From: Symbiodinium natans
Lineage: Eukaryota; Sar; Dinophyceae; Suessiales; Symbiodiniaceae
Direction: 5' to 3'
DNA length: 64,000 nt
Assembly (NCBI GenBank): GCA_905221605.1
Contig: CAJNDS010002289.1
Location: forward strand, 140,001 to 204,000
Below the pieces are notes generated by a model. The model saw nothing but the letters and a program-made list of their open reading frames with translations. It did not search any database and was not told the origin of the DNA. Both the position numbers and the translations under genes were made by a program. Below are positions 25,083-39,517 of this stretch, in pieces (the stretch's first letter is position 1; each line of letters opens with the position of its first letter).

Positions 25083-25305
25083 TACGGGGGGAACCCGAAG
25101 GGGGACGAGAAACCGAAAAGTCAACCCCAACAGAATCCCTTGATTTCCCTGGATCAACCACACAACAAACCCAAACCACAGGGGACTCACCTTTTACTAC
25201 CAGGCACATGGCCCAGTCTTGAGCCATAAAAATGATTTCCGGGTTTATTAACCCTTTCAACTTCCAACACTAACTTCTTTCTACAATACCAGTTGCAGCT
25301 CCGCA
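25083..25305 (-). repeat. 5' LTR
   Basis: Same 223 bp as the repeat at 16595-16817 with no difference I could find. Followed on the plus strand by CCCTAAA repeat beginning with the target duplication CCCTA (25306-25310). Confidence 0.92.
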
Positions 25306-27612
25306 CCCTAAACCCTAAACCCTAAACCCTAAACCCTAAACCCTAAATCCTAAACCCTAAACCCTAAACCCTAAACCCTAAACCCATGGGTTTTGAAGCT
25401 TAGGGTCGGAGCAGCAAGAGGACAAGAAACACAACACCAAACCCTAAGCCCTAAGCCCTAAACCCTGATCCCAAACCCTAGCCCTAAGCCCTAAACCCTA
25501 AACCCTAAACCCTAAACGGCCCTTAACCCCTAAACCCTAAACCCTAAACTGCTTGCTTGCTTGTTGTCCAGCGGCTTAAGGGTCTACGCCTGGCTCAGGG
25601 GCGGGGTTTTACGGGCCCGGAGTGCGAGGAACAGGGTCAGGGCGCCACGCTGCTGGAACTCCCCACGTTGCATGGTTAAGGTCTTAGGGGTTAGGGTTTA
25701 GGGTTTAGGGTTTAGGGTTTAGGGTTTAGGTAGGGTTGAGGGTCTAGGTTTAGGGGATGTAGAGGTTCAGGAGTGCAGGGAGCTTTTGGGGCTTCTACTC
25801 TAGCATGTTCCTCAGGGTACCACAAAACGGGTACCAGAATAGACATATGGTATCGACCTCTTTCAGGCATCTATCAACTCGAACCCTAAAGCCCTAAAGC
25901 CTGAATAGGCAAACTTTTGCCCTGGAGAGCCCCGGGCCAGTAGACCCTAAACCCCAAACCCTAAACCCAACGCCCTAAAGCCCTAAACCCTACACCCCAC
26001 AACCCTAGAACCCTAAACCCCAAGCCCTAAACCCCAAAAGCCCTGAACCCTAACACCCTAGACCCTAAGATAGGGAGGGGGGGGGGGGGGTGCGGAGGGG
26101 TTTAGCGGCTACGGGGGGCGTTTAGTGTCTGTGGTTCAGCCGGTTTTTGGGTTTAGGTTCGGGGGCTTTGGGTTTAGGTCCCAGTCCAAGCTGGTTTGGT
26201 TGGCCACTGGAAGCATGGCTCCACCTTGCCGCGCTTCAAACGCAAGCTTAGATCCTGAGAGGGAGGCTGGCAACATTGACAGCAATGGCAACAACACCCC
26301 CTCCCATACGTGCCCTTGCTGGTAGCAGGGAGTTGCATAGGGCACCTTGTATCCCCCCTACCCTACCCCACGAGCCTCAAGCTCCAAAGCCCTAAACCCC
26401 AAGACCACGGAATTCCTTACGAAGAACCAGCCCCCTGATGCCCCAGCTAAGCCTTGAAGTCCTGATCCGCAAAATACCTATCAGCCCTGTCAGCCCTATC
26501 CCTAAACCCTAAACCCTAAACCCTAAACCCGAAACCCGAATCCCGAATCCCGAGTCGCCCAGCAGCTCCTCATGAAACTTTAAAGTCGGCTGCTCTCCTC
26601 CGTCAAGGCTCCTGTCCTCACCTTCTTGGGGGCCTCTTTTGAGATTTAGGGTTTGGGGTTTAGGGTTTAGGGTTTGGGGTTTAGGGTTTGGGGTTTAGGG
26701 TTTAGGGTTTGGGGTTTAGGGTTTAGGGATCTACCCCCAAACCCCCCTAGCAAGGGAGGTCTTTCTTGGGCTTTTCTGGGATTTGAGGCTCAGAGGTGAG
26801 GGGGCAGCACCGGCAAAGAATAGCAGGGTTTCGGGTGAGGTGGCTCCCAGGCGTAGCCAGGGGCGGTTGCAGGGCGGTCCCAGAGCGGTCCTGGAGTATC
26901 AGGGAAGGATTTGAGGTTTTCATGTCCCTAAACCCTAAAACCCTAAAACCCTAAAACCCTAAACCCTAAACCCTAAACCTTAAACCCGGTCAGGCAGAAA
27001 TTGTGAGGTGTCTTGTTCAAAAGATCCAGAAAACTGAGCCCCAACGAGCGAGCACCCATGTGTGCGGGCGGGGGTGTTCTCAACCGGTTTAGGGTTTAGG
27101 GTTTAGGGTTTAGGGTTTATTGGGGTTTAGGGTTTGGGGTCTTGGGTTTAGGGTGATGGTTTAGAGGCTTTGGGGACCGAATGCGCGGAGTTTAGGCTTT
27201 AGAGGTTTAGGGCTTTTAGGGTTTAGGGGTTCAGGGGTTCAGGGGCTCAGGGTTTAGGGATTTCGGATTTGGGGTGTAGGGCTTAGGGGTTTAGAGTTTG
27301 GGGTTTGGCGTCTAGGGGTTTCGGATCTAAGAGGCCCAGTGGTATGGGAGTATGGACGCACCTTAGTGTCCACAAAGTTCCTGTGTTCTGTTGGCTTGTC
27401 TGCTGCCAGCCACACATGGGCCACTTCGCTGAGCCCCAAGCCCGAAACCCTTAACCCTAAACCCTCAACTTAGGATTTAGGGTTTAGGGGTTTAGGGTTT
27501 AGGGTTTAGGGTTTAACATGGTTCAACCCTTAAACCCTCAGCCCTAGCCCTTAAACCCTAAGCTCCAAACCCTAACCGCAACCTGACAACCCAAACCCCA
27601 ACAAATACCAAC

Positions 27613-27616
<4 letters not shown>
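25306..27616. other. Telomere-like repeat with short islands, no supported gene
   Basis: CCCTAAA (25306-25384, 25437-25550), island 25555-25683, TTTAGGG (25684-25735), degenerate CCCTAAA (25943-26070), poly-G (26078-26090), CCCTAAA (26500-26530), TTTAGGG/TTTGGGG alternation (26643-26730), AAAACCCT (26925-26990), TTTAGGG (27083-27130, 27470-27515). An open frame at 26217-26325 (MAPPCRASNASLDPE...) could be an exon but lacks convincing splice signals. Confidence 0.6.
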
Positions 27617-31442
<3,826 letters not shown>

Positions 31443-31570
31443 CCAGGACCGGGAGTAGGCACTTTTTCCATTTTTTGGGGTTTAGGGTTTAGGGTTTAAG
31501 GGTTCCCTTATAATCCCCTTAAAAAACCAAAAGGGTACCCTTTTTATTCCTAGGTTACTCCCAGGTCTAG
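31443..31570. mobile_element. Foldback/MITE-like element, CTAGGACCGGGAGTA family
   Basis: Ends CCAGGACCGGGAGTA and TACTCCCAGGTCTAG are inverted complements. The interior (GGTTCCCTTATAATCCCCTTA...AAAAGGGTACCCTTT) matches the copies at 28618-28731 and 54942-55053. No coding capacity. This copy has extra TTTAGGG units inside (about 31479-31500). Confidence 0.7.
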
Positions 31571-31813
31571 CCCAAAGCAGTCGGCCGGTGTGGAGGTCGC
31601 GACGGTCGTCTGAGGGCATGCATGCATGTGAAGCTCCTCTAGGGAACAGAGGATTGAGTCTCTGTGACGAGTTTTCCGAAGGGAGAAAACATCCGAAACT
31701 CATGCGAACTCTCTGAACCCAAGCCCCAAGCCCCAAGCCCCAAACCCCAAACCCCAATTCCGAAACCCCAAACCCGAAACCCCAAACCCTAAACCCTAAG
31801 CACTTGGGCCCAG
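31571..31813. other. Spacer and CCCCAAA/CCCTAAA repeat
   Basis: Unique sequence to about 31715, then CCCCAAG, CCCCAAA and CCCTAAA units up to 31800. The minus-strand 91-codon frame across it is built partly from the repeat. Confidence 0.6.
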
Positions 31814-31890
31814 GTGGGTGAGCTGAATCCGGACAATGATTCTGAACTGGGTCTGGCCCCCAGCCACGGGCGAGCCCCCGGAACTCTAAG
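31814..31890 (+). other. Candidate internal exon, unknown protein
   Basis: GGCCCAG|G acceptor, then VGELNPDNDSELGLA and PSHGRAPGTL in an open frame. CCCTAAA upstream and TTTAGGG downstream, as for proven exons. No family recognised. Confidence 0.3.
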
Positions 31891-32349
31891 AACCCTAAAC
31901 TCCCCTTAACCCTTGACAGGGCTTAGGGTTTAGGGTTTCATTAGGGTTTAGGGTTTAGGGTTTAGGGTTTAGGGTTCAGGGTTCAGGCTTTAGGGTTTAG
32001 GGTTTAGGGTTTGGGGTTCAGGGTTGTAGGGTTCTGGGGTTTTAGGGGTTGAGGGTTTCTAGAGCTAAGGGAAGTTACATGGTCCCTAAATATGCTCCCT
32101 CACCTCCTTTTTACAGGAGTTTGAAGTGTGGGCCCTTAGGGTTCTGTGGAGTATAGAAGGTAGACAAGGGTTCCCCCAAGTACGGGCCCATACCAAGGGA
32201 CCATGCAACTAGCCTGAGATCTGAACCCAAAACCCTAAACCCTGCACCTAAACCCTCTCTACCTATGTATATTTAAACCTTAATGGGGCTGTGCTCCCGG
32301 TTTGGTCGTTTAGGATTTAGGATTTAGGATTTAGGATTTAGGATTCAGG
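31891..32349. other. TTTAGGG arrays and a decayed foldback copy
   Basis: TTTAGGG at 31920-32020. A decayed relative of the GGATCCGAAGTATGGGCC element (GTGTGGGCCC...GTACGGGCCCATAC, about 32120-32200). ATTTAGG units (TTAGGATTTAGGAT) at 32305-32360. Confidence 0.6.
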
Positions 32350-33760
32350 ATTTAGGATTTAGGGTTCAGGGGCCTCTCTGGGGAGGCCCGGCTTCGTAAT
32401 TTTGTATTCCGGTGAAGCCCGGCTTCGTAATTTAATATTCCGGGGAGGTCCGGCTTCGTAATTTAGTATTCCGGGGAGGCCCGGGGACTTGCTGGGAGGG
32501 GCCGTTTTGGAAAATCCAGAAAACGAGAGCCCACCCGGGACCGTCGATTTCAGTACTAAAAAATCACATTTTAAATAGGGACCCGGGCCGATCCTGGGGT
32601 CCCTCCCCCTCATTTGGGGTGTTTTTGGAGGGAAACTTTCCCTCTCAAGGGGGGGTCGGAGTTTGAGGCAAGGGGGGGTCTCCGAAGATTATGTTGCCTT
32701 TAAAATTGAAAAATACCACCCCCCCTTGACCAAAACTAGGCTGTGAAAAGGTCGCGGGGGCGGCCCTTCGTCAGCATTGAGGCTTAAAAACACTGAAAAA
32801 CATTGAAAAACCTTAAAAAACATTGAAAAACTCTGAAAAACTTTGAAAAACCTTGAAAAACTTGCAATCCTGAGGTGAAAGCTCCGTTTTGGTCAAAAAA
32901 CCCAGAAAACAAGAGCCCACCCAGAACCGTCGGTTTCAGTACTAAAAAATAGCATTTTTAATAGGGACCCGGCCCAATCCTGGGGTCCCCCTTCATTTGG
33001 GGTGTTTTTAGAAGCAAACTTTCCCTCTCAAGGTCGGAGTTTGAGGCAAGGGGGGGTCTCCGAAGACTATTTTGCCTTTAAAATTGAAAAATGCCACCCC
33101 CGATCCTGGGGTCCCCCTCATTTGGGGTGCAAACTTTCCCTCTCAAGGGGGGGTCGGAGTTTGAGGCAAGGGGGTGTCTCCAAAGACTATTTTGCCTTTA
33201 AAATTGAAAAATACCACCCCCCCTGACCAAAATTAGGCTGTGAAAAGGTCGCGGGGGCGGCCCTTCATCAGAACTGAGGCTTAAAAACCCTGAAAAACAT
33301 TGAAAAACCTTAAAAAACACTGAAAAACTCTGAAAAACCTTGAAAAACTTGCAATCCTGAGGTGAAGGCTCCGTTTTGGTGAAAAAATCCAGAAAACGAG
33401 AGCCCACCAGGGACCGTCGATTTCAGTACTAAAAAATCACATTTTAAATAGGGAGCCGGGCCGATCCTGGGGTCCCCCTCATTTGGGGTGTTTTTGGAGG
33501 CAAACTTTCCCTCTCAAGGGGGGTCGGAATTTGAGGCAAGGGGGGGTCTCCGAAGACTATTTTGCCTTTAAAATTGAAAAACACCACCCCCCCTTGACCA
33601 AAACTAGGCCGTGAAAAGGTCGCGGGGGCGGCCCTTCATCAGGACTGAGGCTTAAAAACCCTGAAAAACATTGAAAAACCTTAAAAAACATTGAAAAACT
33701 CTGAAAAACCTTGAAAAACCTTGAAAAATTGGAAATTTTTGAAACCGGTGAACCGACGCG
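32350..33760. repeat. Tandem repeat, three large units with a leading minisatellite
   Basis: A 33-36-bp minisatellite (GGGGAGGCCCGGCTTCGTAATTT..., about 32374-32480) leads into three units that start CCGTTTTGG at 32502, 32884 and 33371. Each carries CCACCCGGGACCGTC-like sequence, ACTTTCCCTCTCAAG, TTTGCCTTTAAAATTG and a TTGAAAAACC-rich tail. Unit 2 has an internal duplication (32990-33100 repeated at 33103-33216). Short frames through it are low complexity and not coding. Confidence 0.9.
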
Positions 33761-34183
33761 GCTGTGTATTATTCGTGTGCCGAATTGACTAGACGGTGCC
33801 AAATCGAGAAAGAATGTTGCGAGCTAAATGATCAGCTAAAGTAAGAAAGAAGATATGTAATTCAGATGAAGAGGGATCTGGGAGGGAGGGGTGATGCCAA
33901 ACACGTAGGGTGATGTCAAAAACCCTTAGTGAATGCTTGGACCAAAGATGCTGAACCCTAAACCCTAAACCCTAAACCCTAAACCCTAAACCCTAAACCC
34001 CCCCAAAAAAGGAGGAACGCTAGCCTGGGCACAAGGCTGACGGCCCCAAAGCTCCGGAAGTGGGTCTCCGAGGATAATGTTGGGGCCCCTAAAGCCCTGG
34101 GCTCCTAGAGCGGGTTTAGGGTTTAGGGTTTAGGGTTTAGGGTTTAGGGTTTAGGGTTGGGGTTTAGGGCTTGTGGCAGGCTA
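33761..34183. other. Spacer with CCCTAAA then TTTAGGG arrays
   Basis: A unique AT-richer segment (33761-33950), CCCTAAA (33955-34002), a GC-rich island (34010-34110) and TTTAGGG (34113-34170). The orientation order again is CCCTAAA, island, TTTAGGG. Confidence 0.7.
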
Positions 34184-34272
34184 GGATCCGAAGTATGGGC
34201 CCCATACTTTGGGTCCCATGTTATATAACCCTTATATACACTACACATACTAAGGGCCCATACTTCGGATCC
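34184..34272. mobile_element. Palindromic foldback element with 19-bp perfect arms
   Basis: GGATCCGAAGTATGGGCCC (34184-34202) and its exact complement GGGCCCATACTTCGGATCC (34254-34272) enclose a 51-bp AT-rich loop. A third, imperfect copy of the arm (AAAGGCCCATGCTTCGAATC) lies at about 34310-34330. No coding capacity. Confidence 0.75.
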
Positions 34273-34435
34273 CTTTAAATTCCTTTCAACAAGGGTAAGG
34301 GACCATACTAAAGGCCCATGCTTCGAATCTTGGACTTGTGTGTAGGGGTTTCTAGGGTTTCTAGGGTTTCTAGGGTTTCTAGGGTTTGGGGGGTTTAGGG
34401 TTTCTAGGTACATTAAGCTTGGTAGTTCTTTACAG

Positions 34436-34537
34436 GTCTTCCAGGGCTTGTGGCGTCCTGACGCCCGTGACAACATAGCCCGCGACCTCGACCCTCAAGT
34501 CCCCAGGGCCATGTGCCAGTTGCGCAAGATGATATAG
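34436..34537 (+). other. Candidate terminal exon, unknown protein
   Basis: TTCTTTACAG|G, the best pyrimidine-rich acceptor in this region, opens a 33-codon GC-rich frame reading VFQGLWRPDARDNIA, RDLDPQVPRAMCQLR, KMI and ending in TAG. Upstream TTTCTAGGG and TTTAGGG repeats would form the intron. The protein family is not recognised; I see no partner exon within 2 kb. Confidence 0.5.
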
Positions 34538-36055
34538 GCGCCCAAATGCTTAGAATAGGGGTGGGGGGGGGTTATTCATAGTATACTTATATGGGAAGCA
34601 TAAGGGAATGCCACTAGTAAGTAGTGTTTTAACCCCTATAGGAGGACCCTAGAGGATGCATCCTCAACCCTAAACTCTACAGCCTAAACCCTAAACCCCA
34701 AACCACAAGTCCCAAACCCTAAACCCCGAACCCCGAAGCCCGAACCCCAAACCCTAAACCACCAGCACTGCATTCTTGAAGGTTACTAGGGACTCTGGGG
34801 GCAAAGCAAGCCCTCAACCCCCTGGACCCAACCCCTCAACCTCAACAGCCTTAGGGAAAACCCTACACCTAAACCCTAAACCCTAAGCCCTAATCCCTAA
34901 TCCCTAATCCCTAAACCCTAAACCCTAAACCCTAAACCCTCAACCTTGAGCCCTTCTGCCAACCAGCTCCAAATCCGCCGGCACCAACAAAGAGAATGGC
35001 GAAGCAACTTGTGAAAACCAGGCGTCGGGGAGGGTTTAGGGTTTAGGGTTTAGGGTTTAGGGTTTCGGGTTTGGGGTTTGGGGTTTAGGGTTTAGGGATT
35101 CGGGTTTCGGGTTTAGGGCGTAGGCTTTGGGGTTTAGGGTTCTGGTGTTTTGGGCTTCAGGGGTTCAGGGTTCTAGGTTTTTAGGCCTGAAGGTTCAGGG
35201 AGTGACATGCCACAAGCCGTAAACCAGACTCTAAACACACCCGAGGCTCCAAATTGAAGACCTGGGGCTGAGCGCTTTGGCATTGCAGGGTTAGAAGACA
35301 ACGGTTTACAGTGTCAGGGTTTCAGGGTTTGGGGGCTCTAGGCGCCAGAGGCCCCCCAAACCCTTTTGAAAGCCTTAAGCCCCTAAACCCTAAACCCTAA
35401 ACCCTAAACCCTAAACCCTAAACCCTAAACCCTAAACCCTAAACCCTACACCCAGAAGGCAAGTTCCTCAGCTGCTTGGCTTGGAGGTTCATGGGTACTT
35501 CTGAGCCCAGTTAGAAGTCCACTCAGAACCTACTTTGAGGACTTCGGACACTGAATAAGTGCAGCTTTTACTGGGGTTATAAGTACGCATGAGGGTTTAG
35601 GGTTTAAAGCGCTAGGCAGTTCAGGGGTTTAGGGTCTAGGGTTTAGGGTTTAGGGTTTGGGGTTTAAAGCTTTAAGCAGTTCAGGGGTTTGCTTGGCAAA
35701 GTTGCATCCGGTCGTTTCTCAACTCTCGCTACTTCTGAAGTGCCCCCTAGGGTAGGGGGGGGGGTAGGGTTTGGGTTTGGGGTTTAGGGTTTAGTGTTTA
35801 GGGTTTAGGGTTTAGACACCCGACACAAAGAGGGACCTCACTTGGAGGTTTAAGGGGTGCGAGCCGTTAGAGGTTTTAGGGGCCCCCGACCCCAAGCCCA
35901 ACCTCGCTAAGCCCTAAACCCCTAGCACGTAGCTCAACCCCTAAACTCCACAAAGCCTAGAAGCCCTTAAACCCCTAAAGCCTTCAACTCCTATATACAT
36001 ATATATCTATATACACATCTCTCTCTTTCTTTAAATATATTTATATCTCTCTCTC

Positions 36056-36094
<39 letters not shown>

Positions 36095-37112
36095 CCAGTG
36101 AACTGAAGAGAGCTGGTGCAGATCTCCAGGTTCTGCAAGCACTTTCTCAGAGGGTTCTGTCGGTATCAGGACGGGCATGCTTTCAAGGGGTTAAGACTCG
36201 TACCCCTAAGGTTGTATCCCTAAGGTTCCCTTAAGATGCTTATTTACCCCTTATATAGAGGATCCTTAGAAAAGGCACCCAAACCCAAGGGCACAACCTT
36301 GGGCGTCCGAGGTAGAGTCCTTCGGGGTGTAGGTCTTTCAGGGGTCTCAGGGATGTTAGATCGCACTTTTGGAGGGGCTTGGGCTTGAAGATACAGTATG
36401 CCCTAAACCCTAAACCCTAAAACCTAAAACCTAAGCCCGAAACCCTAAACCGTAAATCCTAAGCCCTAGACCTTGCACCCTGCCTCCCTTCTGCCCGGAA
36501 CCAAAACCATGCTGTGGGGCCATAGGCCTTGACATCTTTGGAGTTGGGAGTTGAGCGCTTAGCGCTTAGGGCTTAGGGTGTACGGTGCGGGGGCTTTCGG
36601 GAAATAAGATTTAAGACCAGTGTTCATGTTCATGGAATCCCAAACCCCAAACCCCAAACCCCAAACCCCAAACCCCAAACCCCAAACCCCAAACCCCAAA
36701 CCCCAAACCCCAAACCCCAAACCCCAAACCCCAAACCCCAAACCCCAAACCCCAAACCCCAAACCCTACACTCTAAACCCTAAACGCTAAACCCTAAACC
36801 CTAAACCCCATGCCTGAGTGTGGCGAGAAAATTCACTGAAGGTCCAGCGCTGATGAGATTAGGATCTTGAGAGCAGAGCCGTGCGCACTTCACCTGAACC
36901 TGCATAATAACCTTGTTGAAGGTACTCGCAGCTACCCATGCAACTTCAACTATCGCCCAGCAGTCCCTTTTCCAGGTCCCGTGACACGGCGCAGGTGAAG
37001 ATGTTAGGTATGGGGAGCTGCTCTACACTAGCTTTTTCCTCTTGGGTACCCTAAACTCTGAACCCTAAGCCCTCAACCCTAAACCCTAAACCCTCACTCG
37101 CTTCACACGCAG
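34538..37112. other. Repeat-rich stretch with foldback relics and candidate exon island
   Basis: CCCTAAA/CCCTAAT (34870-34940), the island 34967-35031 reading SSKSAGTNKENGEATC (possible exon), TTTAGGG (35035-35090), CCCTAAA (35382-35450), a decayed TTGGAGGTTCATGGGTACTT foldback (about 35479-35588), TTTAGGG (35615-35660, 35770-35815), a TC-rich microsatellite (36014-36092) and CCCTAAA (36400-36440). Confidence 0.6.
36644..36767. repeat. CCCCAAA heptamer array
   Basis: Seventeen or so perfect CCCCAAA units, a homogeneous variant of the telomere-like repeat. The minus strand gives a Gly-Leu-Gly-Phe-Gly-Val-Trp frame that is a by-product. Confidence 0.93.
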
Positions 37113-37166
37113 GACAAGTGCGGTTACGCTCACTACAATGAGGATGCAGAGCCTGAGGGGCCCTAA
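37113..37166 (+). other. Candidate exon encoding the second half of a CCCH zinc finger
   Basis: TTCACACGCAG|G acceptor, then DKCGYAHYNEDAEPEGP and TAA, where the stop comes from the first CCCTAA unit of the repeat. C-G-Y-A-H fits the C-x3-H half of a CCCH finger, so the first two cysteines would be in an upstream exon that I cannot place. It may splice onward before the stop. Confidence 0.45.
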
Positions 37167-37864
37167 ACCCTAACCCTAGCCCCAACCCTAGCCCCAACCC
37201 TAAGCCAAACCCCAACCCGAACCGTAACCCTCACCCTCAAACCTAACCCTGAGCCATTGCAAGGTGCTATATCGTTCCTTACAGGGATATGCAGCCTCAG
37301 CACAGCATGAAACCCTCAACCCTACACCCTCAAATCCTCACTTGGCCGATCTAGACATGAAGAGCTTGTGGAGAACAGCGGGGTGTGGAGTTTTCAAAGC
37401 CTAAACTCAGGGTATGGAGTCTACTCTCAAAGGCTTGGACCCTACAAGGAGCCCAAACCTGTACAACCAACCCTAAACCCCTTCTTGAAGGTTCATGAGT
37501 AGTGATGAGTATGGTCAGACACAAGTAACTCAAGCTTCATTGTAACCGTATTGAAGCTACTTGTAGCCCTCCATATAGCTACCCGTGAACCTTGACAACC
37601 CTAAAACCCTGAAACCCTGAAAGCCCGAAAGCCCTGCAACCCTAAACCCTAAAGCCCCCTAGAACCCACAAAGCCCCAAACCCCTAGCCTCAAACTCCCA
37701 ACCTTCAAACCCCCAAACCCTACACCCCTAGAAGCCTTAGAAGCCCGAGAAGCCCTAGAGCCCTGAATCCTTCAACCCTCAAAACTCTCAAGCCCTAGAA
37801 CCCTCAAACCCATAAGAAGCCCCAAAAAACCCTACAGCTCTAAACCCTCAAAGCGCTAGAACTT
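37167..37864. other. Repeat, decayed foldback copy, no supported gene
   Basis: AACCCTAGCCCC-like units (37160-37255), unique sequence, then a decayed TACTTGGAGGTTCATGG-family foldback (about 37482-37597) and degenerate CCCTAAA/CCCTGAA to 37860. Confidence 0.6.
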
Positions 37865-37962
37865 GGGACGGTCCCCCTTATACTAGCAATCCTTAATCGG
37901 GATCCTAGTACCCCCTTTTGGAGTCCCTATTAAGGGCTGTTAGTATAAGGGGGGAGCATCCC
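37865..37962. mobile_element. Foldback/MITE-like element, GGGATGTCCCCC family
   Basis: A 98-bp inverted-repeat element with ends GGGACGGTCCCCCTTATACTA and TAGTATAAGGGGGGAGCATCCC. Other copies: 40812-40908, 47053-47150, 51809-51905, 60926-61023. Length is constant at 97-98 bp with a near-palindromic interior. A right-half copy at about 38131-38180 abuts a CCCTAAA array. Confidence 0.8.
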
Positions 37963-38130
37963 AACCCCTAAACCCTAAACCCTAAACCCTAAACCCCAAA
38001 CCCCAAACCCTAAACCCTAAACCCTAAACCCTAAACCCTAAACCCTAAACCCTAAACCCTAAACCCTAAACCCTAAACCCTAAACCCCAAACCCTAAACC
38101 CTAAACCCTAAACCCTAAACCCTAAACCCC
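37963..38130. repeat. CCCTAAA array
   Basis: About 24 CCCTAAA units with a few CCCCAAA, lying exactly between a full foldback element (37865-37962) and a right-half copy of the same family (38131 on). Confidence 0.93.
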
Positions 38131-38215
38131 CTAGTAAGGGCTGTAAGTATCACGGGGGGGAGGGGGGGGGGGAGCATCCCAAGCTAAAGCCGATGCTTGT
38201 GGGGGCCGCCTGCAG

Positions 38216-38265
38216 GAGCTGATGCCGCGACCGAACCTCGCAAAGCGCGGGGCCTGGGACTTTTG
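38216..38265 (+). other. Candidate internal exon, unknown protein
   Basis: CCTGCAG|G acceptor, open frame ELMPRPNLAKRGAWDF, then TTTTG|GTTAGGG as donor at the start of a TTTAGGG array. CCCTAAA lies upstream. Short, but both splice signals and the flanking polarity match the proven exons. Confidence 0.35.
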
Positions 38266-38781
38266 GTTAGGGTTTAGGGTTTAGGGTTTAGGGTTGAGGG
38301 TTTAGGGTTTAGGTTGTAGGGTTTAGGGTTTAGGGTTTAGGGTTCAGGGTTAGGGTTTAGGGTTTAGGGTTTAGGGTTTAGGGTTTAGGGTTTAGGGTTT
38401 AGGGTGGTGTGTGTTTTTGGTGGGGGAGGGAGCGTTCGAGCTGGGTTTTTGAGGTTAGGGTTTTGAGGTGTTGCTTTCTGTTTTTGCTTCTTTCTATTTT
38501 TGTTGGGGGGGGGGGGTGGGTTTTAGTTTAAGGGTTCTAGGGTTTTAGGGTTCAAGAACAAGAATACCCCGACATCCTTGCATGGACGATGCCGCCTCAA
38601 ACCCTTCCGTAAACGCCCTCAGCCCCCTAAAACCTTTAAAAAATTAGAGTCTAAATCAACCCCAAGCATCAAAAGCTAAAGCAGAGTACAAACCCCAAAC
38701 CCCAAACCCTAAACCCTAAGCCCTAAACCCCAAACCCCAAACCCCAAACCCTAAACCCTAAACCCTAAAATCCCAAATCAG
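38266..38781. repeat. TTTAGGG array, spacer and CCCCAAA/CCCTAAA array
   Basis: TTTAGGG at 38268-38405 with a few variants, a T/G-rich spacer containing poly-G (38506-38517), unique sequence to 38690, then CCCCAAA/CCCTAAA at 38694-38770 just upstream of the next candidate exon. A complete intron of the TTTAGGG...CCCTAAA type would fit this interval. Confidence 0.8.
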
Positions 38782-38825
38782 GACCAAGATTTGCGTCAGC
38801 TTCCTGGCTGGGAATTGCCAGAATG
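38782..38825 (+). other. Candidate exon encoding the first half of a CCCH zinc finger
   Basis: AAATCAG|G acceptor, then TKICVSFLAGNCQN, which matches the C-x7-C first half of CCCH fingers (compare CRFFNQGRCRNG in the LTR element protein at this window's 22.1 kb). GC (AATG|GCCCGC) could be the donor. TTTAGGG follows downstream. The second half may be the exon near 39518. Confidence 0.45.
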
Positions 38826-39517
38826 GCCCGCCCGCCTCGCGTTGAGGGTTTAGGGTTTAGGGTTTAGGGTTTCGGGTTTAGGGTTTAGGGTTTGGGGCTT
38901 GGGCCCAATGAAAGGCTTCTGGGCTTGATGTCGGGGTTTAGGGTTCCGGGAAACCCGCAAGCATGTGCCCAAATGAGTGCCAACATTATCTCCTCATGAT
39001 CCCTCCACAAATCAAGAGAAACTGCCCGACATGTAGCTCTATCTTACACCTTAAGCCGACCCCTAAAACGAGGGAGGAGCACCTCCAAAGACTCCGGTGA
39101 TTTCGCGGAGACACTTAGGTGTTAGCTCTGTTTGACCAGACTGGTTGAGGCGTACTGTAACGACGCCCAAAATCATGAGGTACCCCAAACCCCAAACCCG
39201 GGGACCCCAAACCCCAAGCCCCAAGCCCTAAGCCCCAAGCCCTTAGCCCCCAGCCAGGTTTGCAAAAACTCCCTCCTAGGAAACAGACCCCAAGCACTGG
39301 AACTTTGAGGCCCGCCCTCACCTTTCATTTTGGGGTTGGGGTCGGGGTTTAGGGTTTAGGTTTTAGGGTTTTGAGTTTAGGGTTTAGGGTCCAGGGTTTA
39401 GGTTTTAGGGTTTAGGGTTTAGGGCTTAGGCCAGCCTACGAATTTTGTGGAGGGCTTGGGGGGGGGGGGTAGGGAAACCAGCAGCTCCCCCCCCCCCCTC
39501 CCCCCCCCCTGGCGCAG
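38826..39517. repeat. TTTAGGG and variant repeat with poly-C/poly-G tracts
   Basis: TTTAGGG (38845-38900, 39345-39428), CCCCAAA/CCCCAAG/CCCTAAG (39183-39245), poly-G (39460-39468) and poly-C (39487-39510). No gene on its own; it would be an intron if the two zinc-finger halves belong together. Confidence 0.65.

Larger units (their letters stand above)
16595..25305 (-). mobile_element. Intact LTR retroelement without recognisable pol
   Basis: An 8,711-bp element on the minus strand. It has 223-bp direct terminal repeats that read as identical, starting TGCGGAGC and ending CCCCGTA on the minus strand, and a 5-bp target duplication CCCTA (16590-16594 and 25306-25310). A primer site GGTTATGAGCCC directly follows the 5' LTR, and a purine-rich tract precedes the 3' LTR. 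A 65-bp leader, one 2,609-codon ORF and about 370 bp of 3' untranslated sequence fill the interior. No protease, integrase, reverse transcriptase or RNase H motif is visible, so it is probably moved in trans by an autonomous relative; its primer site suggests a Ty1/copia-type partner. It sits within CCCTAAA-type repeat. Identical LTRs imply a recent insertion. Confidence 0.88.

Noticed and set aside
32359-33802. Short frames such as FKVFQSFSVFFKVFQ
   Set aside because: Low-complexity reading of TTGAAAAACC units in the tandem repeat.
36559-36762. Gly-Phe-Gly-Val-Trp-Gly-Leu repeat protein
   Set aside because: It is the minus-strand reading of CCCCAAA heptamers.
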